DNA of 64,000 nt from Bradyrhizobium diazoefficiens (GTDB lineage: Bacteria; Pseudomonadota; Alphaproteobacteria; Rhizobiales; Xanthobacteraceae). Each line of letters opens with the position of its first letter. Within the stretch, counting starts at the first letter, position 1. The notes below the pieces were generated by a model. The model was not told the DNA's origin and did no database searches. It saw nothing but the letters and a program-made list of their open reading frames with translations. The translations under genes were made by a program, and so were the position numbers. The stretch is taken from assembly GCF_018131015.1 (NCBI RefSeq), contig NZ_JAFCJJ010000024.1, forward strand, positions 1 to 64,000. Direction: 5' to 3'. Shown here piece after piece: positions 54,292-62,010 of this stretch.

Positions 54292-55356
54292 ATGACCGAG
54301 GCCGTGGTGGACGACATCGTGGCCGTGCTGCCGCCTTTGCTCAATGCGCTGGACGCGCTCGGCTTCGTCGCCCGGCATCTGCATCCCCCTGCTTTCGGCT
54401 CCATCATGAACGCGATCGGGACGCCCGACGCGGCGCTGCAAGCGGCGCGCGCAGCGATCGGCGCTTGGCCCGACCAGTTCGCAGGCCTGCGCACCCGGCT
54501 GGACCGGGCCTGTGACGAGACCCTCGCCGCGTTCGCCGCCTTGCGCGAGGTCGAACGCGGCAACGGCGATCTGGTCGCGGTGTTCCGCGCGCTGCGCCAC
54601 ACGCCGCGCGCGCTGGAAGCGCTGTATCCGCTCTCAAGCCAATTTCCGCCGGTGAGCAGCTTCTTCCTCAATAACGCCAGGCGCGGGGACGAGGACTTGC
54701 TGGCGCGGATCGAGACGGGGGCAGGCGAGCACACCGGCATCTTCCATGACCCCAACGAGCCCCGCGGCGGCTTCTCGGTCTACGTCCCCGAATATTACAC
54801 GCCCGACCGTGCATGGCCCCTGGTGATGGCGCTGCATGGCGGCAGCGGCAACGGCCGCGGCTTTCTGTGGAGCTGGCTGCGTGACGCCCGTGGTCTCGGC
54901 GCGATCCTGGTGGCGCCGACCGCGACGGGGTCGACCTGGGCGCTGATGGGCGACGATACCGACACGCCAAACCTCATGCGCATCCTCGAAACCGTGCGCA
55001 GCCGCTGGAGCGTCGATTCCTCGCGCCTGCTGCTGACCGGCATGAGCGACGGCGGCACCTTCTGCTATGTCAGCGGGCTCGACAGCGCCTCGCCCTTCAC
55101 GCATCTCGCGCCGGTGTCGGCAACCTTCCATCCGCTGATGGCGGAGATGGCCGACGCCCGGCGCATGCAGGGCCTGCCCATCTTCATCACCCACGGCAAG
55201 CTCGACTGGATGTTTCCGGTGCAGACCGCGCGCCAGACCCAGGCCGCGCTCTCGGCCGCCGGCGCCGACGTGACCTATCGCGAAATCGACGACCTCAGCC
55301 ACGCCTATCCGCGCGAGATCAACGCCGAACTGCTGCAATGGCTGAACGGGGGATGA
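54292..55356 (+). CDS. Alpha/beta-hydrolase esterase (PHB depolymerase/phospholipase-like)
   Basis: The 354-residue protein has an N-terminal helical region (about 1-130) and a C-terminal alpha/beta-hydrolase domain with PLVMALHGGSGNGRGFLWSWLRDA (oxyanion loop). The nucleophile is Ser252 in LLTGMSDGGTFCY, with likely Asp305 in HGKLDWMFPV and His337 in DLSHAYPREI. The HGGSGNG and GMSDGG motifs match the esterase/PHB-depolymerase-like group. It has no signal peptide. It follows the degenerate HtrA-like gene closely and is probably co-transcribed; a partnership between the two is inference. Confidence 0.82.
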   Translation: MTEAVVDDIVAVLPPLLNALDALGFVARHLHPPAFGSIMNAIGTPDAALQAARAAIGAWPDQFAGLRTRLDRACDETLAAFAALREVERGNGDLVAVFRALRHTPRALEALYPLSSQFPPVSSFFLNNARRGDEDLLARIETGAGEHTGIFHDPNEPRGGFSVYVPEYYTPDRAWPLVMALHGGSGNGRGFLWSWLRDARGLGAILVAPTATGSTWALMGDDTDTPNLMRILETVRSRWSVDSSRLLLTGMSDGGTFCYVSGLDSASPFTHLAPVSATFHPLMAEMADARRMQGLPIFITHGKLDWMFPVQTARQTQAALSAAGADVTYREIDDLSHAYPREINAELLQWLNGG

Positions 55357-55362
55357 AAATCG

Positions 55363-55933
55363 TCACAGGAGACCCCGCTTGAGTGACACGTCGGGTAAAA
55401 CACCCACGCGGTCCCGGGCCTCGCGCAGAATCTGCCGATCGGCAGCGCTCAGCCTGCGAAGGTCTCCATCGTCAAAAAAGCCTATGGCGCGCAGCACCTG
55501 CGCGGGCTCTCCGCCGAACATTTCCGAGTGTCGCCTTGAGCTTGGTGGCCAGCAAGTCCTCGAGCGAGGCCACGAGGATCGTTCCGTCGGTCGTCTGGTT
55601 GGGGTCATTGACCCGACCAAACCCGATGCGTCCAAAAAAGGAAATCTTCACGGGGCCCGATGGCATATCGGCCGAGACCACCAGCGTATTGGGCGCGTCC
55701 AGAAGGATGGCGGCGCCGTCAACGAAGCCGAACTGCGTACGAACATCTTCCTTGTTCAGCGGAGCTGAGCAAAAGAAGTCGAAATCGAGCGACTCCCGAT
55801 GTCCCAGTTGAAGCGCGATGGCCGTTCCACCGTAGAGGACGAATTGCAGGTCCAGTGAAGGCGCAAGTAACGGCCAAATTTCCCGCTGAGCGGCAGGCAG
55901 GATCGACAGTTTCGGCTCAAAGCGGCGCAACAT
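55363..55933 (-). pseudogene. AbiEii/AbiGii-type nucleotidyltransferase, broken by internal deletion
   Basis: The N-terminal part from ATG 55933 (MLRRFEPKLSILPAAQREIWPLL...) has the NTase motif VLYGGTAIALQLGHRESLDFDFF (Gly35, Asp50, Asp52) of AbiEii toxins, extending through LVASLEDLLATKLKATL. There the frame breaks: the C-terminal piece MFGGEPAQVLRAIGFFDDGDLRRLSAADRQILREA continues one frame over to 55363, and about 25-30 residues normally found between (by family, from memory) are missing. The lesion lies near 55525. As it stands the toxin-like protein is not made full length. Confidence 0.75.
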
Positions 55934-56231
55934 CGAACGCCCTTCGTGGCGCCTTGTCCGGCAGCGCCGCGCCCGTCGCGAATGACAGGCGACCGCGCCA
56001 GAACTCCCAGGAGCGATCGCTGAACCAGCCTGGCTCGGCACGTAACATGACGCCCCCGAGAGCCGCATGGCCTAGCGCCGCCTCCAGTTGGAGAATGTCG
56101 TCGTACGTCCCGAGGTTCATCACTTGAGCGACGATACGATCCTCGGAGAACGGTAAGCCGTCGACCGACTCCCACCAGAGATATCTGCGGCCGAGCTCGT
56201 CTAATAGGCTTTTGACGTCGTTGGCTGTCAT
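55917..56231 (-). CDS. Small partner protein upstream of the AbiEii-like gene
   Basis: This 104-residue protein (MTANDVKSLLDELGRRYLWWESVDGLPFSEDRIVAQVMNLGTYDDILQLEAALG...) overlaps the 5' end of the nucleotidyltransferase gene by 17 bases, the layout of a toxin-antitoxin-like pair. The LWWES...DRIVAQVMNLGTYDDI pattern resembles small proteins found next to AbiEii genes in other bacteria, but I cannot assign a named family with confidence. It has no signal or membrane segment. If an antitoxin, it now sits beside a broken toxin. Confidence 0.6.
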   Translation of the reverse strand: MTANDVKSLLDELGRRYLWWESVDGLPFSEDRIVAQVMNLGTYDDILQLEAALGHAALGGVMLRAEPGWFSDRSWEFWRGRLSFATGAALPDKAPRRAFDVAPL

Positions 56232-56373
56232 TTGTCGAAAGTATAGCGAATCTGCCTGCCGTAATCCACGGCCACTGGCCCGGTCCGGCCCAACCCAGCA
56301 TCTCGATCCTGCGTGGATGCAGCGGGAACCGTCCTTTGCGATCCACGTTATCTGCTGTCACCGGAGGTTCGCC

Positions 56374-56580
56374 ATGCAGACTTTTTTCGGAATGATTTTG
56401 GGCGCACTGCTGCTGGGCTTTGGCGTGTACATCTATGACTCCATGCAGACGTCGTCGGTCGCCAATGGCGAGGTCGCGGCCACCCATCGCACCATCGTGA
56501 ACTGGGATGTTGCGAAGGCCGACTGGGATGCGCTGCGCGATCGCGCGCACAAGGACTGGGTCCGGATCTCGTCGAAGTAA
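56374..56580 (+). CDS. Small single-helix membrane protein, unknown function
   Basis: The 68-residue protein starts MQTFFGMILGALLLGFGVYIYDSMQTSS with one membrane helix (about 3-22), followed by a short soluble part ending WDALRDRAHKDWVRIS. GGAGG lies seven bases upstream of the ATG, supporting this start over a longer frame that would overlap the AbiEii partner. I do not recognise the family beyond its shape; it is followed by a strong hairpin. Confidence 0.65.
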   Translation: MQTFFGMILGALLLGFGVYIYDSMQTSSVANGEVAATHRTIVNWDVAKADWDALRDRAHKDWVRISSK

Positions 56581-56600
56581 CGACGCCATATCACGAACGG

Positions 56601-56628
56601 GGCGCCGTCGCGGATCCGCGGCGGCGCC
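56601..56628. terminator. Hairpin between the small membrane protein and dsbA-like genes
   Basis: GGCGCCGTCGCGG-ATC-CGCGGCGGCGCC (one mismatch) followed by TTTGT. It starts 20 bases after the small gene's stop and 28 bases before the dsbA-like stop, so it is a good shared terminator for these convergent genes. Confidence 0.65.
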
Positions 56629-56655
56629 TTTGTATTGGCAACGATCAGCGTGGGC

Positions 56656-57318
56656 TCACTTCATCCCAGCCTTGCGGGCGTCGGCGATGACCTGCTCGAA
56701 CTCGGTCATGCTGAGCACGCCGGGCACGCGATATTTTCCGACGATGAAGGACGGCGTGCCGCGGAAGCCGAAGGCCTCGGCCTGGTCGTTGTTCCGCTTC
56801 AGGATCGCATCGATGACCTTGGCGCGGCCGGCGAGATCGCGCTTCAGGCGATCCATGTCGATGCCGGCAGCCGCGACCAGTTCGTTGACGCGCGGCTCGG
56901 TCAGGCGCGAGCTGACGCCGATCAAGGCGTCATGGGCCTGATGGTATTTGTCCTGGAAACGGGCCGCGAGCGCGATCCGCGCCGCCGTGACCGAGACCGG
57001 ACCGAGGATCGGCCAGTCCTTCATCACCAGCCGGACTTTGCCGTCGTCCTGAACCACCTGCCGCAGTTCGGGCTCGAGCTTGCGGCAATAGGGACAGTTG
57101 TAGTCGGACCATTCCACGATGGTGATGTCGCCTTGCGGATTGCCGGCGACGGGGGTGTCGGGATCGCGCAGCACCCTGGATTCAGTCAGCACCTCGTCAT
57201 CGTCGACCGCCGCGCGCGCCGGCACGATGCCGCCGGCCGCGAGCGCGCCGGCCCCCAACAGGGTCAAGGCCGCACGCCGTGTCGGCACCGGGCCGCTGTC
57301 ATTCCTGGATTTGGTCAT
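56656..57318 (-). CDS. DsbA-family thiol-disulfide oxidoreductase
   Basis: The 220-residue periplasmic protein has a Tat/Sec-like signal (TRRAALTLLGAGALAAGGIVPARA) and the thioredoxin-type active site WSDYNCPYC (Cys75, Cys78). The helical insertion and the cis-Pro loop FRGTPSFIVG are present. It belongs to the DsbA/BdbD/ScsC-like group (DSBA_oxidoreductase) and likely oxidises or isomerises disulfides in exported proteins. A DsbB is encoded 4 kb away and could recharge it. Confidence 0.9.
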   Translation of the reverse strand: MTKSRNDSGPVPTRRAALTLLGAGALAAGGIVPARAAVDDDEVLTESRVLRDPDTPVAGNPQGDITIVEWSDYNCPYCRKLEPELRQVVQDDGKVRLVMKDWPILGPVSVTAARIALAARFQDKYHQAHDALIGVSSRLTEPRVNELVAAAGIDMDRLKRDLAGRAKVIDAILKRNNDQAEAFGFRGTPSFIVGKYRVPGVLSMTEFEQVIADARKAGMK

Positions 57319-57422
57319 ATCTAGTCCCGTTTCGGTCCCATCGCCATCAATACGGCCCGGGACCGGGATTCGTTACCGACCATATAGGCGGCCACGGCGG
57401 CAAAGTCATCGCGCGCCTGCGG

Positions 57423-57896
57423 TTAGGCCTGGACCGTCGTCCGCGCCTGCGCAGCGGCTTGAGGCAACATGGCCATCAGCGTTCCCGTCATGGTGGCGAT
57501 CAGCGTCGTCTTGCCGGCGTTCTCGGCATAGGCCCTGGCCTCGCAAAAGGTCAGCGTGCGGCCCGGCTTCACCACCTCGGCCATGAAGATGAAGCGCTCG
57601 CCGCGGGCGGGCGCAAGCAGCGAGGTCTTGAACTCGACGGTGAGAATCCCGGCTTCGCGCGGCATCAGGGTGAAGGCGGCGACGCCGCAGGCATTGTCCA
57701 GCCCCGCCGTGATGATGCCGGCATGAACAAAGCCGTTCTGCTACGTGAAGGCGGATGAATAGGGCATCGCCAGTTCGACCTCGCCCGGCGCGAGGCGGAC
57801 GATCGCGATGCCGAGCGTGCGCATCGCCGGCTGGCCATCGAACAGCGCGGTGGCGGCTGCGCGGTAGTCCGGGTTCTTCGGCTCGAGCGCGCCCAC
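57423..57896 (-). pseudogene. PaaI-family thioesterase with in-frame amber codon
   Basis: From GTG 57896 the frame reads VGALEPKNPDYRAAATALFDGQPAMRTLGIAIVRLAPGEVELAMPYSSAFT, then TAG at 57741-57743 (codon 52), then QNGFVHAGIITAGLDNACGVAAFTLMPREAGILTVEFKTSLLAPARGERF to 57423 without another stop. The hot-dog fold signature (GFVHAG...DNACG...VEFKTSLLAPARG) is intact on both sides. A CAG to TAG change would explain it. It is four bases downstream of the other thioesterase gene. A downstream ATG at 57665 alone would leave only half a domain. Confidence 0.82.
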
Positions 57897-57900
57897 GGCT

Positions 57901-58329
57901 TCAGGCCTCGACCGGCTCTGCGAGATGCCGCATGGCGGCCTCGCGGATCGCATCCGCGAACGGCGCCGACTTGCGCTGCTTGCGGTCCATATGCACGCCG
58001 GTGATCTCGCAATATGCCGCGATCTCGCCGGTCTCGGCATTGGTCATGTCGTGCCGGAAGCGGATCGATTTTTCGCGGACCTCCAGCAGGTGGCTGCGGA
58101 TCTCGACGATGTCGCCAGCGAGCAGCTCGCGCTTGTAGGTGATATTCTGCTGCACCGCGGCCATGCCGCGGCCGGAGGCGCGCAAATAGCTCGGCGTCAG
58201 CCCGAGCCGGGCGAACAGATTCCAGTTGGCCTCGTCGAACTTGCCGACATACCACATGATGTTCATGTGACCGACGTGGTCGCACTGCCACGGATAGACC
58301 GTGCCGCGATAGGTCGCCTCCTGCTCCAT
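57901..58329 (-). CDS. Acyl-CoA thioesterase, 4-hydroxybenzoyl-CoA thioesterase-like
   Basis: The 142-residue hot-dog-fold protein reads YRGTVYPWQCDHVGHMNIMWYVGKFDEANWNLFARLGL, with the catalytic-Asp motif QCDHVGHMN of YbgC/4HBT-type thioesterases, then VQQNITYKRELLAGDIVEIRSHLLEVREKSIRFRHDM. It hydrolyses an acyl- or aryl-CoA; substrate unknown. GGAGG lies upstream of ATG 58329. It is first in a leftward pair with the broken PaaI gene and divergent from a TetR regulator whose two candidate operators lie between. Confidence 0.88.
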   Translation of the reverse strand: MEQEATYRGTVYPWQCDHVGHMNIMWYVGKFDEANWNLFARLGLTPSYLRASGRGMAAVQQNITYKRELLAGDIVEIRSHLLEVREKSIRFRHDMTNAETGEIAAYCEITGVHMDRKQRKSAPFADAIREAAMRHLAEPVEA

Positions 58330-58363
58330 CGCCAATTCCTCCCTGGCCTTTTGCTTCCTTGAT

Positions 58364-58387
58364 TGTTGATACGGTAGCGTATCAACA
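58364..58387. promoter_or_regulatory. TetR-type operator 1
   Basis: TGTTGATACG-GTAG-CGTATCAACA: perfect 10-bp arms with a four-base centre, upstream of the thioesterase gene. A related site lies 35 bases away (centre to centre). The placement between a TetR gene and a divergent operon fits autoregulation and control of both. Confidence 0.75.
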
Positions 58388-58400
58388 GCTTTCCGCGTTA

Positions 58401-58420
58401 GCAATACGGCACCGTATCAA
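58401..58420. promoter_or_regulatory. TetR-type operator 2
   Basis: GCAATACGGCACCGTATCAA keeps the ATACGG and CGTATCAA halves of operator 1 but with imperfect outer arms (ATACGG-CA-CCGTAT core). It is 20 bases upstream of the TetR ATG, so binding would block the regulator's own transcription or translation start region. Confidence 0.7.
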
Positions 58421-58440
58421 GATCCGGTGAGGCTTCCTTC

Positions 58441-58989
58441 ATGAGCGACAGCAAGGGTGACGTCTGGGTCGAGGCCGGGTTTGCCGAACTCGCGAGGTCC
58501 GGCGTCGAGGGAGTGCGGGTCGAGGTGCTCGCCAAGAACCTCGGCGTCACCAAGGGCGGCTTCTACCGCCGCTTCGCCGACCGTGCCGCATTGCTCGATG
58601 CCATGCTGGAACGCTGGCGCGAGGGGCGCGCGGCATCGATCGCGCAACAGACGACCCTCGGCGGTCAGGCGCCCCGCGAGCGGCTCAAGGCGCTGATCCA
58701 GCTCTATTCCGAGCGGCTCAATCCGGAGGGCATGGCGATCGAGCTTGCGATCCGGCAATGGGCCCGCACGGACGAGGGCGCGGCGGCGGCCGTCGCCAGC
58801 GTCGACGCGGCGCGCTTGAAGCATGTCGGCGAGCTCTATCGCGCTGCCGGGCTCGCCGCCGAGGACGCCGATGCCCAGGCCTTCCTGTTCTACTGCTTCA
58901 TCTTCGGCCAGAGCCTGCTGTTCGTCGAACGCGGTCCGCGCAGGCGATCGCAGCTTTTGGCGAAGTCGGCCGAGAAGCTGTTGGACTGA
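58441..58989 (+). CDS. TetR/AcrR-family transcriptional regulator
   Basis: The 182-residue protein has the TetR helix-turn-helix at the N-terminus (VWVEAGFAELARSGVEGVRVEVLAKNLGVTKGGFYRRFADRAALLDAMLERW, about 9-60) with the KGGFYRRF recognition helix. The variable ligand-binding C-terminal domain ends FIFGQSLLFVERGPRRR. It is divergent from the two thioesterase genes, with two palindromic operators in between. Ligand probably an acyl- or aryl-CoA related to the thioesterase substrate (inference). Confidence 0.9.
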   Translation: MSDSKGDVWVEAGFAELARSGVEGVRVEVLAKNLGVTKGGFYRRFADRAALLDAMLERWREGRAASIAQQTTLGGQAPRERLKALIQLYSERLNPEGMAIELAIRQWARTDEGAAAAVASVDAARLKHVGELYRAAGLAAEDADAQAFLFYCFIFGQSLLFVERGPRRRSQLLAKSAEKLLD

Positions 58990-58996
58990 ACGAAAA

Positions 58997-59020
58997 TGGC
59001 CGGAGCTTTCGCTCCGGCCA
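58997..59020. terminator. Hairpin terminator between convergent genes
   Basis: TGGCCGGAGC-TTTC-GCTCCGGCCA: perfect 10-bp arms eight bases after the TetR stop and 25 bases before the stop of the convergent secreted-protein gene. On the minus strand ATTTTCG follows, giving a short T-run. Confidence 0.65.
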
Positions 59021-59044
59021 CCAGGTCATGTCGAAGCTTCAGGG

Positions 59045-59518
59045 CTAACCCTTCAGCTTCTTGTTGCATTCGCTGTAATAGCCGCCGCCCTTCTCGATCC
59101 ACTTCATGCCGCCATTGCCGTTGGTGGCCTTGTTGGCGTTGTACTGATCGACACAGGTGTGGAGGCGGGCCTTGCCGGCGGTCTCCTTGGCGTATTTCGG
59201 GTCGACCGCGTTCGGATAGACCGCAGGTCCGGCCGGGAGGGCCGGTGCGGCAGCGGGGGCCGCCTCCTTCTTGGCCTGCTTCGGCTCGGCGGGGGCCGGC
59301 GCAGCCGCGGCCGGCGCGGCAGCGGGCGTCGCATCCGTGCCGCACTGGGCCTTGCGGAAATCATTCCACTTCATGGTGCCGAGCGAACCATCCTTCTTAG
59401 CCGCCTGATATTTCGCGCTGCACTCCTGCGACGTCAGCGCCTGCGCCGGCGAGGTCGCCACCAGCGCGGCAAAGCCCGACACCGCCATTGCACACAATAA
59501 TCTGGATTGAATTGTCAT
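59045..59518 (-). CDS. Secreted protein with duplicated Cys motif and Pro/Ala linker
   Basis: The 157-residue protein has a Sec signal (MTIQSRLLCAMAVSGFAALVATSPAQA). Two similar segments follow: ECSAKYQAAKKDGSLGTMKWNDFRKAQC (about 33-60) and TCVDQYNANKATNGNGGMKW...YSECNKKLKG (about 121-156), joined by a long Ala/Pro/Lys linker. Each has two Cys and a GxMKW core, suggesting a duplicated small domain stabilised by disulfides. I do not know its function; similar proteins are common in Bradyrhizobium (from memory). Periplasmic location is likely. Confidence 0.72.
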   Translation of the reverse strand: MTIQSRLLCAMAVSGFAALVATSPAQALTSQECSAKYQAAKKDGSLGTMKWNDFRKAQCGTDATPAAAPAAAAPAPAEPKQAKKEAAPAAAPALPAGPAVYPNAVDPKYAKETAGKARLHTCVDQYNANKATNGNGGMKWIEKGGGYYSECNKKLKG

Positions 59519-59704
59519 CCTTGATCTCCCTCAGGGAAACGAACGAGGACTGCTATCCTAGCGTGCCAGCGGCTTGCGACAAGGAAGCGATGGCTGGGGC
59601 GGCCAAAATATAGTGATCGCGCCGTTTGAATTATTCATGTCGCGTTCATGAAGGCGGGCCGAGGTTCCCTGCCCTTCGCCATTCTCGCAAAAGAGCGCAA
59701 CGCC

Positions 59705-59992
59705 ATGACCCTCGCCGCCCGCCTCGCCGCCGTCGCCCTCGCCTCCCTGCTTGCCACCGGCACCGCCTTTGCCCAGACCGCCGCGCCGGCCGCCAAGACC
59801 GACACCAAGGCCACGACCGCTGCCCCCGCCGACAAGAAGGCGCCGAAGGAGCATTCGGCCGAATCGCTCGAATGCTCCAAGCAGGCGGACGCCAAGAGCC
59901 TGCACGGCAAGGAGCGCAAGAAATTCCGTTCCGAGTGCATCAAGAGCGCGAAGGCCGGCACCACCGCCGCTCCCGCTGCCGACAAGAAGTAA
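59705..59992 (+). CDS. PsiF-family small secreted protein
   Basis: The 95-residue protein has a Sec signal (AARLAAVALASLLATGTAFAQ), an Ala/Lys/Pro linker and one PsiF repeat, SLECSKQADAKSLHGKERKKFRSECIKSAK (about 52-81), with the paired Cys. PsiF-type proteins are phosphate-starvation inducible in E. coli; function unknown. The ATG at 59705 is chosen for the correct signal peptide. It is divergent from the Cys-duplicated protein, with which it shares the short Cys-domain style. Confidence 0.82.
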   Translation: MTLAARLAAVALASLLATGTAFAQTAAPAAKTDTKATTAAPADKKAPKEHSAESLECSKQADAKSLHGKERKKFRSECIKSAKAGTTAAPAADKK

Positions 59993-60091
59993 TTCCCGTC
60001 AAAATCCCCTCCGTGCCTCGGCGAAGCGGGCGCATTGCGGCATGACGAGCCCGCAATTGTGCGCTCGCGAGCGATTTGCCATAAGGTGGGC

Positions 60092-61177
60092 GTGAAGCAA
60101 ATCACCGCCTCCCTGCCGTTCGAATGGCCGAGCCGCGCCAGGATCCTGGGCACGGCAGAGACGCTCGTCATCGGCGCTGCCGGTGGCCTGGCGTTTCTGG
60201 CCGCCGGCCTTCCGGGCGGCTTGATCTCGGGATCGATGATCGCGGTCGGGGTGGCCGCGATCGCCGGGCGCCAGCTTTCGCTGCCGCCGCTCCTGACCCA
60301 GACCGTGCTGGTGCTGCTCGGCATTTCGCTCGGCTCGGTCGTCTCGCGCCATCTGATCCAGCAGGTCAGTGCCTATCCCCTCACCATCGGCCTGTTGGCG
60401 CTCGCCACCTTCTTCTCGACCTTCGGCTCGAGCTATTACCTGCAGCGCATCCATGGCTGGGACCGCACCTCGGCGTTTCTGGCCGGCAGCCCCGGCGCGC
60501 TGTCGCAGATCACGATCCTGGCGGTCGAGCGCGGCGCCGACCTGCCGGGGATTGCGGTGGTGCAGACCATGCGCGTCATCATCCTCACCGCGGCGCTGCC
60601 GATGGTGCTGGCGATCGCCGGTATCGCCCCCTCCGTCGCGCCGTCGCTGACCACGACGATCGCCTCGCCGCTCGACCTTCTGGAGCTCGTCGCCGCCTCG
60701 CTGGCTGCGGCCCTCCTGTTGCGGCTGATCAGGTTTCCGGCGAGCTGGATGTTCGGCGCGATGATCGCCTCCAGCGTGCTGCATGGTGCGGGCTGGGTCG
60801 AGGGCGGGCTGCCGAACTGGGTCCGCGGCGTGGCGCTCGTCGGCATCGGCGCGCTGATCGGCAGCCGCTTTGCGCGGATGCGGATCAAGACCCTCGCCGG
60901 CCACATCTACGCGGCGCTGGGCTCATTCACTGTCGCCATCGCCGTCTCCGCCGTCTTCGTCGGCATCGTGGCGCTCACCACCCAGGTGAAACTCTCCGAC
61001 GTCGTCGTCGCCTTCGCGCCGGGCGCGATGGACGCCATGCTGGCGCTGGCGCTGACGCTGCACATCGATCCGATCTTCGTCGGCGCCCATCATCTGTCGC
61101 GGTTCGTGTTCGTGACGATCGCCACCCCGGGCATCGTGCACCTGTTCGGGCGCACGCAGGACGACGTGGACGACTAG
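60092..61177 (+). CDS. AbrB-duplication family membrane protein
   Basis: The 361-residue polytopic protein has two Gly-rich repeats typical of the AbrB_dup (once 'ammonia monooxygenase') membrane family: GAAGGLAFLAAGLPGGLISGSMIAVGVAAIAGRQL near the N-terminus and FPASWMFGAMIASSVLHGAGWVEGGLPNW in the second half, plus FLAGSPGALSQITILAVERGADLPGIAVVQTMR. About ten helices. Its role is not firmly known; it was named from E. coli AbrB, a suggested regulator of the aidB gene. The start is uncertain: GTG 60092 after AAGGTGGG is used here; ATG 60035 would add 19 residues. Confidence 0.82.
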   Translation: MKQITASLPFEWPSRARILGTAETLVIGAAGGLAFLAAGLPGGLISGSMIAVGVAAIAGRQLSLPPLLTQTVLVLLGISLGSVVSRHLIQQVSAYPLTIGLLALATFFSTFGSSYYLQRIHGWDRTSAFLAGSPGALSQITILAVERGADLPGIAVVQTMRVIILTAALPMVLAIAGIAPSVAPSLTTTIASPLDLLELVAASLAAALLLRLIRFPASWMFGAMIASSVLHGAGWVEGGLPNWVRGVALVGIGALIGSRFARMRIKTLAGHIYAALGSFTVAIAVSAVFVGIVALTTQVKLSDVVVAFAPGAMDAMLALALTLHIDPIFVGAHHLSRFVFVTIATPGIVHLFGRTQDDVDD

Positions 61178-61186
61178 CTTTTGGCT

Positions 61187-61726
61187 TTAACGCTTCGCCG
61201 TCCGGAAAAATCCCCACGCGGCGATCGCGGCCATCAACAGCGAGATCAGCACGTTGTAGCCGGCGAGCGACAGGCCGAGGAAACGCCATTGCACCTCGTC
61301 GCAACGCACCACCTTCACGGTGTCGAGCCGCGACAGCAGATCGCCCGCGCTGCCGAGATTGACGACCGGGCCCGAGCAGTCGGTCGGCCCCTTCCAGAAT
61401 CCCCATTCGACGCCAGAGTGATAGGTGCCGAGGCCGGCATTGGCGAGCGTCGCCAGCACGAGGATCGCAAGCCCCGCGAGCAGCAGCGGCCGCGGCGCGC
61501 CGAGGCGCGCGGCCAGCGCCGTGAGCGCGCCGAGCGGGATCGCCAGATAATAGGCATAACGCTGCTCCAGGCAGAGCGGACAGGGCAGTATCTCCAGCAC
61601 GAGCTGGAAGAACCAGGCCCCCGCGATCGTGGCCGCGGCAATCAGGGTGACGAGCATTGAGGCGGTCAGCGCGGGACTGGCGCTGGCCTGCCCGAACGCG
61701 GGTATTGCGGCACTCTGGGTCGTCAC
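61187..61726 (-). CDS. Disulfide bond formation protein DsbB family
   Basis: The 179-residue protein has four membrane helices and the DsbB redox cysteines: LEILPCPLCLEQRYAYYLAIP (CPLC, about 44-57) in the first periplasmic loop and a second pair in KGPTDCSGP and VVRCDEVQWR of the second loop. It reoxidises periplasmic DsbA and passes electrons to quinone. The first usable start is GTG 61726 with AGAGG upstream; the longer frame opens with TTG. It converges on the AbrB-family gene with nine bases between stops. Confidence 0.9.
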   Translation of the reverse strand: MTTQSAAIPAFGQASASPALTASMLVTLIAAATIAGAWFFQLVLEILPCPLCLEQRYAYYLAIPLGALTALAARLGAPRPLLLAGLAILVLATLANAGLGTYHSGVEWGFWKGPTDCSGPVVNLGSAGDLLSRLDTVKVVRCDEVQWRFLGLSLAGYNVLISLLMAAIAAWGFFRTAKR

Positions 61727-61883
61727 GGCAGCCTCTTCTGGAATCGGTCGCGCCGCCAAGGCTGTAGCCCTCGCCCCTGCGGCTGTCGAGAACGGCCGGG
61801 ATCACTTTGGCGCGGGTTGACCCCGCCCCGGCCATGGCTATAGTCCGCCGGCTTCGCGACGCCCGCCTCGGGTCCGACCGAAG

Positions 61884-61968
61884 GCCCCTGTGGCGGAACT
61901 GGTAGACGCGCTCGACTCAAAATCGAGTTCCGCAAGGAGTGCTGGTTCGATTCCGGCCAGGGGCACCA
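61884..61968 (+). tRNA. tRNA-Leu (anticodon CAA)
   Basis: The 85-base sequence folds as a class II tRNA: acceptor GCCCCTG pairs with CAGGGGC, the D arm includes GGCGGAACTGGTAGACGC, and the anticodon stem-loop CTCGA-CTCAAAA-TCGAG has anticodon CAA. A variable arm and the T arm GGTTCGATTCC follow. The A discriminator and CCA end are encoded. It reads leucine UUG codons. Confidence 0.95.
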
Positions 61969-62010
61969 CGCTTCGCCCTTTCGGGCTTCGCGTGGCGCGG
62001 CCTCTTGCCC

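Noticed and set aside
57741..57743. Amber codon read as an unusual amino acid
   Set aside because: No pyrrolysine system is visible in the window, and the family has Gln at this place, so a point change is simpler.
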